A DNA stretch of 64,000 nt from Hanleya hanleyi. Taxonomy: Eukaryota; Mollusca; Polyplacophora; Lepidopleurida; Hanleyidae. The position numbers and the translations under genes were made by a program. Shown one piece after another: positions 46,801 to 58,800 of the stretch. The notes beneath the pieces are model-generated. The model worked only from the letters and a program-made list of their open reading frames with translations. It was not told the DNA's origin and made no database searches. The stretch is taken from contig JAVTVY010008181.1 of assembly GCA_036873755.1 (NCBI GenBank), forward strand, positions 372,001 to 436,000. Reading direction: 5' to 3'. Every line of letters begins with the position of its first letter. Within the stretch, counting starts at the first letter, position 1.

Positions 46801-49800
46801 TATTGTGTTTTCAAGATGACAAGAGAATATAACATAATACTGATATTTGACGAATGACGTGTTAATTTAATTGTTGGAAATCGCTCAGAATGCATCTCAG
46901 GCCATCTAAGGTCCCAGAGCTGTATAATATAACCCTAAATCTGCATACATTATGTTCAGATTTAATTCCGGGAAAAGGCTTAGAACGCATCTCCGGCCGG
47001 AACTTCCGGGGCCTAGGCGGCCCCTGGACCCTCGCCTAAAGTGCTATGATAATCGACCCCCCTTTGAAAAATCCTAGCGACGCCCATGACATTGGCCTAT
47101 CCAGCAGTAATGCCACACGGGACTTACCTATCCAGCAGTAATCCCAGACTGAACTGGTCTATCCAGCAGTAATCCCATTTGGCACTGGCCTATCCAGCAG
47201 TAATCTCACACAGGACTGACCTATCCAGCAGTAATCCCAGACCGGACTGGTCTATCCAGCAGTAATCCCATTTGGGACTGGCCTATCCAGCAGTAATATG
47301 GCACTGGACTGCAATATGCAGCAGTAATTCCACATGGCACTGACCTATCCAGCCATAATCCTACATGGGACTGACCTATTCTGCTGTAATCCCACACAGG
47401 TTTAGCCTATCCAGCAGTAATCCCACACGGGACTGGTCTCCCCAGCCGTAATCCCACACAGGATTGCCGTATGCAGCAGTAATCCCACACTGGACTGCCT
47501 ATGCAGCAGTAATCCCACACGGGACTGTCCTATCCAGCATTAATCCCATACGAGTCTCATCTATCCAGCAGTAATCCAAGACAGGACCGGCCTATCCAGC
47601 AGTAATCCCACTTGGGACTGGACTATCAGCCCTCTTAATTAGGAAAAATTGCCACGGCAAAAAAGTAGCTGACCTAACCTAGCCGACGACGGCATTTACC
47701 ACGGCATTTTTCACAGCATTTTTCTAAATCAACATTTGCTCATACCACACGGCTATAAATTTGTGATTAAATTTAATTCTTTTTGATACATTTGAACAGT
47801 TACCTGTGCGAGTGGTGTTAATACAAGTTCCAGTTGGCCACTGAACACATGCCTATGGTGTCCACTGAACAGCATTCATTGTCCATTTATTGCATATATA
47901 CAGAAAAAAATAAACATTCAAAGTTATTCATGTTTGACATGTCTTGTTTTATTATATTTACTTAAAGAATGAACATTTTAAAACATTATTTAGTGTAGTT
48001 TGACAAGGCTCGCCCTGTCCAGCACTAGCAGCAACAGATCTTTTGTGGGCAGATGATTTGCTTACGTGATCGGCAGCGTTACACTTTTTTATAACATCAG
48101 TGCCAATAATCTATTTGTCGGTCAAATTTTACGTACAACCATGTTGGTTCGGACGATTGTTGCCCAAGTAGAAATCTCGACAAGTAGAACAGTAAATTTT
48201 TGTCACAGTTATAACCGTCCTCTGCTACTTCTGCTTTTATGCTGGGAAGTCCCCACTTTTGAACTGTTGTCACCTTCACCATTGCGAATAAAAACAGTGT
48301 AACTTTAACTGTGATAATCACGGTGTAACTGTCAACCATTTTACGGAAAGCACGCCGTGTAGTTATATTCTTCACGCATTCGGGTCGGCTGCGAGTTTAC
48401 CGCTTAGAACATTAGGTTGTGGATACATTTGCCGAAAACATCCGCGTATAAGGGATTCAATATAATGATCTCTTGAAATCTCTCTAAGTCTCCTAGCGAA
48501 ATCGTGTTCAGGAAACATCCCAGTGACGGAGAATATATGCTCGACGGTACGAGGTTTATCAAAACTAGAACAACAACAACAACCCGCGACGGCAAAAATA
48601 TTGCCGACCAAAAATAGAGATATGTCGGCAATTAAGACGGCTTTTTCTGAATGCCGTCGCTAATTACGAGGGCTGACTATCCAGCCGTAATCCCACAGGG
48701 GACTGGTCTAGCCATCAGTAATAACACACGGGACTGGTCCATCCAGCAGTAATCCTACACAGGACTGGCCTATCCAGCAGTAATCTCACTGGACTGCCCT
48801 ATGCAGTAGTAACCCCACAGCACTGACCTATCCATCCTACATGGGATTAACTTACATGTATATGCCGTTAATCCCACATGGGACTGATGTTATTGTCTGT
48901 AACAGATAATCTATTCCAGACATTATTGTCTGTACCACATCACCTATTCCAGACATTATTGTTTGCTCTACATGTATGCTTTCAATACTGCTGCAGCTTC
49001 GGCGGATGACCCCTCAACAAGGCGAGATGTTGGGGTTCTCAGAACGCTTTGTTAATTATCTACCATATATACCCTGTCCTCTATGACATAGGTTACAATG
49101 TATTACACAATGTAAAAAAAAATCCATTTAAAATATATATTAATTTTCATAATTTATTGAAAAAAAATTATATGTATACATCGACCATCCAATATCCCAC
49201 AGGCCAGGCAACTGTGCTATGGTACTAATAATTCAGTCACAGGAAATGAAATTTTCCAAATTGAAATCTGGGTGATCAAATTTATTAGAACAGGTTTTCA
49301 ATTTGGGTAAGTCTGCAAGATGTTAGACCATCTGGATTATTTACAGGAAGTAAATAGCATAGATCTGCTGTCAGTTATCTGAGATACCCACAGGTGACTG
49401 AGTGTCCCCTCTGCGTCTGGCTGGTTAATTTGTAGTCCTGATGAGAACTTCAATGAGACCTTCATTCCCACACAGTATCTGGAACTCTTGACATAAATAC
49501 ATGTATAAGAGGAACTGCATACATGTTCAGTTTTAAGTAGAGTGATCACTCGTCATCTACCACTCTTCTAGTTTTCTTCAGGAGAGCATTTAAGCACTCT
49601 TCTCAAAACTTACTGTCAATGAGATGGATAGTGATGGAGAGAGTGATCACTCACATGACTCTTGCAAAACAAAATTCAGGAGAGTGATGAACTGCTCCCG
49701 CAGACAGTTTTGACGAACACGAGAGACTGTGTATGTATGTTATTGGTTGACCCATCATGCATGTGAAGAAAACTACATGTATATATACACACAGCAGTTG

Positions 49801-52800
49801 GTTCTGTGTATATGTTATTTTCTTCATGTATTTGCTTGAACTGACTGGATTGGTCTTCATTTTCATACACATTAATAGACCATTCATAATAATGTATCTG
49901 TTTGAGGTAACGAGGTTCAGAAACATGTGGGTAGATGGGCGAACTTTTTTTTATTTTTATTTTTCGCGTATATATGCTACTTCGGCAAAGTAATTTTAAA
50001 AGGAAGATTTAGTTGGTTATTTGATCCATAGCCCTGTATCTCTAGAGGTAGATTTTCTTGTATTCTCAGAAACTCAGAAAATAGTAAAAGATAACAGTAA
50101 TTTTCGAAAATTTGGAGTAGGCCACTGGTGTGTGTTAGGCAGTGAACTCAAATTTTCATATTAAAGGTTATACAAAATGGTCTCAAAATCTGCTACTTTT
50201 TTGTGCTAAATTGTTGTAGAGGTGATTATATAGACTTGTTTTACATTTTTGTAGGTTTTCAAACTGCCCAAGGTTGGAAATAGCAGCAGTAAAGCGCGAC
50301 AATTTCATGCCCCTTTCAAAACGGCGAAAGCTGTGACCGCTTGACCTGTGACGTCACAACCTGATTACGATCTCGCTCAAATGCCTGTTGTGACGTCAAA
50401 ATGTCAGCGACATCACGTTAGAACTCCCACAGTTGGGTGAATCTTTCGTAACAACGCCCGACGTCATAGATTATGACGTTTAGGGCGCAATCATAATCAG
50501 GTTGTGACGTCATGCACCAGTTGTCACGGCTTCAATATGTTTCCCCCAACATGTATGCTATTCGTGTCCTAAAACCCACTTCGACGACATTATTCGAGAA
50601 AAAAATACTAATCTGTTGTTTGGAACACTACTGGGTATGTCTTAATGCAAAGTAGTATAGTGTCATTTGGTATAACCTTTAAAGAAAAATAATGATAATA
50701 ATGATTAGGACTGACCCTAAAATTGCTAAATATTTGTTGTGGGTAGGATTACCTCAAGCAGAGACATTTTTATGTATGGCCTTACAAATAATTATGTGAC
50801 TCAATGCACATATAGAAGGTGTTACATGTACATTACGCTACAATGTATATATGAAAATTTCTGTTTGAAAATAACTTTGCATAAAAATATGAAACACCTG
50901 TCACTGAACATGCTGAACCTAATCCAGTTGTTGCAGCAGAAGAGATCATTATACATAAAAATAGTCTAGAATACACATTGCATACATGTACATGTGGATA
51001 TTCTATGCCATGTATGTAGGTTACTTTTTGTCCTGTTATGATGTAAGTAAACATGTTCAAATGAGAACCGGTGCAGCCATGCGTTTATCCTGAATTTCTC
51101 ATATTTCTAAATATTGCCATCAATAACACAGGAAACCGGATCACATAATCAGGATAATGGGAGCTATTCCCATGGATGCCTGCAAGGTTATAATAAAAAC
51201 CTATTTGTTTGTCATGTTTGTGTCCGTCAACTAAAACTTGGGTCGGTAGGTAGGGAAGTAGTTTTTTTACGGGGCTACGTAGACCCGTAAGGACTAATGG
51301 TCCTGTATTGTAGTGAGGAAAAACTTGAGCACATTTGGTACCGTTGCCAGGGTGACTGGTTGTTTATTTAACTGCTTTAGGTTGTGAGAGGAAGAGCAGA
51401 AGAAAAAAGTCAAGTTATTCAGCTACTGCAGATAGTTTGGTCAACTATTTTGGCTAGATTTTGTTTCACCTGGTCTATATTAGTGAAGTTAAATATTTTC
51501 TGCTATTCTTATATATGTTCATATGCCATTTTCACAGATATTTCCTGCTTTAGAGTATGAATACAAAATGGATACTATTCAGAGGTTGACTTAGAGAGTT
51601 TTCCTGAAAGGATGTCATGAATCACTGGTTGATAAAAACTTTATTTAGGACACTTAACATATACAGAAGAAAATAGTTTAAGGCAGACATATGTTTGCCA
51701 TGTTGGCAAGAAATTCTAATTTTCTATGCTTCCATTCTTGCAGAAATTGTATACAGGGTATGTAACTTAGGGCTAACACACAAACATCCCCTCCACCAGA
51801 CCCTCTATGCCATTTAGAGCATAGACACATGCATGACACATGCATGACCTAGGTCAATGGCTTGATTCACTTAGGTGATAGGGTCAATTGATAGGGTCAA
51901 ACTCCAAGTCATGTTTAGATAGCAGTAAGCTACATGTACAAGTCTGCATACAACCATTGTAAGAATTTATAACCTTCCAAACTAGGGGTGTACTGGCAGG
52001 TGGAGGTACATGTAAATAATATGATGCCATGAGAGGATACATCCCAGCGTAGATCCAGTCTATCTAACCATGAGGATTTTACATTGTATCTCAATATTCA
52101 TCTTTTGTCATTTACTGCTGAAGGATATACTTTCTATAATCTGAAAAAAAGTAAAAATATTTTACAAATATTGGTAACATGCAGAGAAGACATTATTTAT
52201 CATTTCATCAGGTTGGTTACATAATAAATGTGTGTCCCATCAGTGACAAGTTATTTTTTTAAATATATATATGCGTACAATTACACTGCACTATAGATCT
52301 TTATTGATAGAAATATGTGAGACTACAAATTGTATGGCTCTTCGCCATGGAACTGAACATCAAAGAGTTAGTGGAATTATTCCAACAGCCTATTTTACAT
52401 TTAAATAGCCCCGTTTCAGTGCCTAAGGCTCTAGTTTTTATTTAGTGAACTAAATTTAGTTTTTGTGTAAGACTACCAATAAAACCCCTTTAAAATGCCA
52501 ATAAAAAGTTTTGGGTAGAAACCAACATGTATTCTAAGTATATAATCAGTTTGAGTAAAAAACACAAAATTTTGAAATTCTGTGAATCACTGGTAAAACT
52601 GAAACATACTTGATAGCGATCTGTGCCATTTATATAAAATGGAGAAGAGGTTATGAACCACTCTTCGAGAAATTTCTTCATCTCTCTCTGGAACTATATG
52701 GTGGCAATTGCTTCCTGGTGTCCACCATGTGTCCACAGGACCAAAACCAAGATCCTGTTGAAGAATATTGCTCATTTTCAAGCCCCAAATTAAAACTTGT

Positions 52801-55800
52801 TGTAAGATGCATATGAAAGACTGCATGCAATGTCAACTTCGCACACACAATATGACAGACCAGACGTTTTTCTGCATTCATGCAAGGTGTGCTCTCATGA
52901 TGCAAGGTGTGCTCTCATGATGCAAAGTGTGATAAGGCGCCCACACAGCTGTGTTCTGGCTTGGCTAGAGTTTCTGCCTCGCAAGTCAGCGGTCCTGAGA
53001 TTGATACATGTACATAAGACATGAAATATGCTCGGCGCTCAGCATTAAGAGGATAGCTGAAGGATTGTCTGACCGTGTCAGAATAATGTGATTGGGTGAA
53101 ATATCATGTCTGCCTACAGCAGGGCGATAAGCGAGGGAGTACTAAATAAAGGCAGGATTGGACACAGTCATGATATGACTGAAAATTGTTTGAAAGCAGA
53201 ATTAAATCACTCAAGGCCAGTAGATATGGTATTTTGAGGTTAAGCAATAAAAATTGAAACATTGCAATGATTAACACAAATGTACACATATATGTACATG
53301 TATTATATTTCTTGCCACTACGATATGCTGATTTTGTTGTTGTTTCTTTCATTTGTCAGACGGCTCTGAATGACAGCCACACCCAGTTGATTGTCCATTG
53401 GGCTGGGGAAGGTAGCAATGTCATCATCGCACTGGCCAAATATAATGGGGACAGTGGCTCCAGTAGCTTGTTCATCTCTAACAATTATGGGGTCAGCTTC
53501 ACCAAGGTGAACAACCGCATCAATAATGCTACGCTGAACCATTATTATAACAGTCCTGTTCACAACAGTCACGTGAGTATGATATACAGCTTGTGCTAAG
53601 GGTTGGGATTGAATAATGAGATTATTTACTGTCTCAGTATTACATGAAGTTCACTTCCATCGGAATCACTTTAATATTGAGGAATTTGCCTGTTTCAAAT
53701 ATAAGCAGGAAGCCATTATATATGCCTGTGGGTAGACAAGGTGAAAATGGTGAATACGATATCTGTCTGTCCGTCTGTCTGTTAACTTTGTGAGCTGTAT
53801 TTCCAGTTCCAGGTCATGAATTGGTACCAAACTTGGGGTATTTACCTTACCCATGTGGCAAAGACGAAGCCTATCGATATAAAGGTCACTGCGACCAAAA
53901 ATCAGTTACTCATTGAAAATTGTTATATTCGTGCTAGAAGTTAGTACACCTCAAAGATGTGGATCGTGATGGCAAAGAAAAAAGCTAAGTACTGATTTCA
54001 ACCCCTTGGCATTGAAAGTTTGGTCAAAGGTTATTGCATGCATTGCGCATACATCTGTCTGTCCATCTTGCTTGTTAACACATATCCCTTGAAGGATTAT
54101 TTGCAGGCTTTCCAAATTCTTATATTCATGCAACTACATCCAGCAATGGGTCTGAGGTCTATTGAAGATGACTGACCTTGACCTTATTTATCATGTTAAA
54201 CTTCTAGTATTGGTGTATCTTTTGAAGGATCACATCTAGGCTTTCCAAATTCATACTACGTACAGTACATATGTAACTGTTGATTAACTAGAATCCTTTC
54301 CAATTTGACTAAATTGATCTATCAATGTCGAATTCTCATCATTGCAATAGCTCTCGACATGAGATCATGGCAAGACTCTCCAAATTCACACTACAGTACA
54401 TATAGTACAGGTCATATCTTGCTGAATTATGGGAGACAAAATTGTGTTATTTTCTTCCCTCTTTGCTTTCAGTATGTTTTTACAGACATCACCAACAATG
54501 TCATTTACACCTCACGTAACTATGGACGCAGCTTTCAGATGTATCATCTCGTGTTCAAACCGAGAACAGTCTCCATGCATTCCACAGATGCCAACATCAT
54601 CTTGGCCATGGACCAGTTCAGCTACCAGAAAGGGGTAAGCAGGCCTTGTTTTTCATTGAAATGTACTGAAATCCAGATAAGATTCTCGCAATTACATGTA
54701 TGCCCAATAGGAATCTACCAGAGTTCAGAGTTAGTATTTTCATGCATTTTCCTAAAACAACAATTCCAATTGGATTCCCAGGATTTTTTATTTACAGGAA
54801 CTTACCAGGAATCTGGGACCTAAACCTATGTGGATTGTACTGACTGTGGTGCATGATGCATACATACTGTTAGTTACACACCACGGAAAATATGAGATTG
54901 CTCTCAAAACAGAGCCAGAATAAATTTGCTGAATCTTCAGCCAAACAGTGGTCAAACAAATTTACAACAAAAGACCAGATGGTTCAATTAATGATTTTAT
55001 TAATTAACCAATCAAAAAAACAGTCAAGGGACAAAGTTACAGAAGTTATAACAAATTATATTACCAAGTTATGAACTACATATTTCAATAACTGTGAGAA
55101 GTTATAAATTGTGGTGCCCATATCCGTGCATTGACCACAATATATTTGTGGAAGGAAATGTCACAAAAAGTTGACCAGAAGGAAGAAAACATGAATGCAA
55201 AAATGGCAAGGTTGCCTTCAGAAGATTGGATTGGGCCATAAATGTTACATCAACATTTCATCGGCTGAGTACCTTATAACTTTATAAGGTTATAAATTGT
55301 CAATTTGCACAGTAATGAGTGCAGCTCTTCAGAAACTAGTGTGACTGATACCTCCTTATCAACCTCAGTGGCTTCAGAAGTTCTATTTACATGTATGAAA
55401 ATTATACATCATTGAGGGAACATTCTGGGATGCAAGGATATAAGCTGATACATATTTATTACATGTATCTAAGGTTAAAATCTCATGTTTATGTAAGTTT
55501 TATGAATTTGTCACATGCACTTGAAGGCATGAAGGTTGTTGAACATAGTAATGGACTGTTTTAAATGAACTAATAGGTCATTACAGGGGTTATTCTAGCC
55601 CAAAATTGTTCATAAACTCAATTTCAAAATTTTGAAAACTCAATTTTTTTTCGCGCCTACGGCGCGCAAAGAAATCTACAATACTCAATATTTTTGCCTT
55701 TTTCATCAAAAAAATTATGAAACTCAATTTTTCCAACTTTTTCATCGCACCAATTACAGAACTGAGGTTAGTCATATGTTTGATCATATGTTTACGAAAC

Positions 55801-58800
55801 TTCTTCAGAAACCATAGGTTGTTTAGCATGACCTCATGCTAATTAAAACATACATGCTAGATGCTATAATTATTAATTATTGAAGCTAAATTTTTTACCA
55901 TTAACAGAGAAGACTGTGATCGAATATACAACCTGGCAACATTCCTATTGTACAGATTTATACACTCTGAAATCTCTCATAAATATCGCCAGAAAAAAAT
56001 ATTTATGAAATAATTATTCTTTAAAGAGACATTTTAAGTTTGCTTTATTTTAATTGAAACATTATGTAAATAATTATGGTAGACAGTAAAACTCAAATGC
56101 ACACACATTGTGTAAACAGAAATCAAGGGAAAAAACTCTTACTTGTGATCAATATTAAAGATAACTGCAGAATTTATTACCCGAATTTTCAACATCAGGA
56201 GTCCCCTCTTATTGAAATCTTCTTTATTTCTTTTACACTGATTGAAGATATGGATTCTCTGTCCACGGCGACGAATTTTGTATGTCCGTCGTCCTCAAGC
56301 TACGAGTATAATATTGGTCGACAGTCTGTGTTGTTGTTGTTGTCGGGAGTGAATACGTGAAGCGCTCGACCACTTCGCTCAAAAGCGTTTCATCAGATAA
56401 ATGGATGGTTAAATGAATTGGTTGATGAGTAAACAACTGATCCATAAACTGAAACCACGATGGCTTTGGTACGCGACCGTCAAAAGTGCCGGAGTTAAAA
56501 ATTTACTGCCACGTGCTTGACACGAGGGAATCCTCGCTAGAAAAGGACTGTGCCTCGTTTTGAACTACGGCTTTCCCCAAGGTGGCTCTATACAGTAATA
56601 TCTTGAGAGACTGCTGTGAAAAGGCCTACATTTGGCATCTTGCTCAGAGGAGGCCATAAACACAGAGCCTATTCATAATTCATATATCAAAATAATTCTA
56701 TGTATCTCAGAAATATTTTGAGGCCAAAAGATTTGAGTGTTGAAAAAAATAATTTACTCACTGACCTGTATACAGCAACAACAACAACATTGACATGTGC
56801 ACTCATTTTTCCACAAAATACATCAACTTCAGCTGACGGCTCAGGTATCCACTACGCAAATGAGATGTTTATATTCACCACGACTCTGTTAAGTAACTCC
56901 AGCAGCTTTGAAAAAAGTGGCAATTTTCTGCCCATTGCCAGCTTGATTTTGACGTGATGTGTAATCTGTCAAAGTTACAAATATGGCGCCCAGAGAATAG
57001 CCTCGATCCGAAGTGCATGATGTCATCACCAATTCATCACTGAATCTCATAATTTTTATTTTAATTCATCCATTCTGATTTTCTATCAACCTTTAGGCTG
57101 AATTTATGTCATAATCTAAAAAAAATGGCATATTCAATTTTAAATCAAGTTTTGTGGGGAATTCCAGTCTGTGACCTCTATAAACATTGGGATACTCCCT
57201 CGTTTTTTGTACGAAACAGTTCAGTGCACCCCAAGAATGTGAACCAAGATGGCGGCTCTTCAGTCGCCTTCGCGCTGACTCGCGCTGTGAAGGTTCATTC
57301 GTTTTACTTAGATTTGCTTACTTATTTCTTTTACAAACAATAACTACTGATAATTAAAATACATGCGGCATTATTTATTTCCAAAATATTGATGCGGGCG
57401 GGTCATGCGAAACAACCTATCAACTGACAACTGGTATGTTGTGGGAAAACTCAAATTTTTTTTCGTGCACTTTGCGCACAAACGGCAAAAATTGCAAAAC
57501 TCAATTTTTTTAATCAAAACTCAATTTGAAATTTTCTGCAAAACTCAATATATATTGTTTTTCATCGTGGTAACCACGATGAAAAAACGGCTAGAAAAAC
57601 CCCTGCATTACACTCTGTGACTTAAGTACTGGTGGTAAAAATATCATTATTTTGTAAACAACGAAGATTTTGATATAATCACTTGTGGATGTTATAATTT
57701 AGAACTTGTGTAAATATAAGTTGGTCCCCTGGCTAAGATATAAACAGTTACAAAATGTGGTACAATGTTACAAACTTCAGGCTTACTACATGTACAATAC
57801 TGTAAAAGAGTGTGGCAAGCAACGTAAGTAATCCTAATTGTTCATACACGGTCTGTTAAATGTGCAGTTCAGTCCGCTTTCTTCTCAGCATTGCTGTACA
57901 AGTCCTCCCAGTTCTTTTAGCCTGTGTTCAGTCCTCATGAAATCCACTTGTTTCAAACTCGACAAAATAGTCCAACTTCAGTAACCATTGACGTCCAAGT
58001 CTAATTCGTTTAACTCAAGCAGCGGAACAACACTAGGGGTATTTCTCCCAACAGCGTCAACTTCACAGTGAAATTACACCAACTTCTGTGCTCCAATAAC
58101 TAGAAATTCCACGGTAAATGGGACACCCAGTGGGTAACATGTTCACAGGATATAAAAAATAAAATCCTTTATCATTTGAAGATAGGGACTCCTAACTATA
58201 AGTAAGTGTGTTATTGTTTATCTCATATATCAAGAAATATGGTCACTGACACATTTTACCATGTTTTGGGGGGAATTTTATGTGCTAACGTAACATTATT
58301 TGATAGAAACAACTCCCAGCCATGAAACTGCTGCTGGACTTAATGTACAAATGAATATCTATTTATCTATTTTATATTAACTATGTGACATGTAATTTTT
58401 TGTGCGTAAAATCAATTTCACTAGTGATTTTGATGTGTAGGACATAGGATGTCACAACTAATTCCTTTTAATGTAATTTTGTTGAGTTAATGTCCTTTGT
58501 TGCTAATGTTACTTTTGTCTTTCAACATGTGTAACAAGCTGATACAGTTTGTTACAGGATATGGAGTGACAGAATGTAAAATAGAATTCATAATCCAGGA
58601 TGTTATTTAGGTGTGGAATATTTCAACCCCTTTGGACATGTTGGAACACGTATAATTAACACTACTTGTTGATAATGTTACTTCCATCAAACTCGGCCTG
58701 TTACAGTGTAACATATATCACAAATGGAATTCTAAATCCGATTGAAGATTCCCGACTGCAGCCTTGCTTTGGACATTCCTTTGCTAGTCTGTGTGTTTCC

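Larger units (their letters stand above)
34843..53359 (+). other. SORL1-like intron 1, transposon-rich
   Basis: 18.5 kb between phase-0 donor GTATAA and acceptor TTTGTCAG. It holds the foldback at 35.3 kb, two copies of the CAGGGGTT family, the CAGGGGCGTCG copy B with nested element, the 47.6-kb element, several minisatellites, a TTAA MITE and a SINE. No alternative exon was recognised. Confidence 0.85.

Noticed and set aside
44938..47096. 8-bp ATGACATT duplication for copy B as proof of hAT
   Set aside because: Copy A and the nested element fit only a 5-bp duplication, so the extra ATG is better read as the element end.
54305..54823. 172-codon frame taken as one exon
   Set aside because: Only 54,473-54,634 is conserved SORL1 sequence with proper splice sites; the rest is intron read-through.
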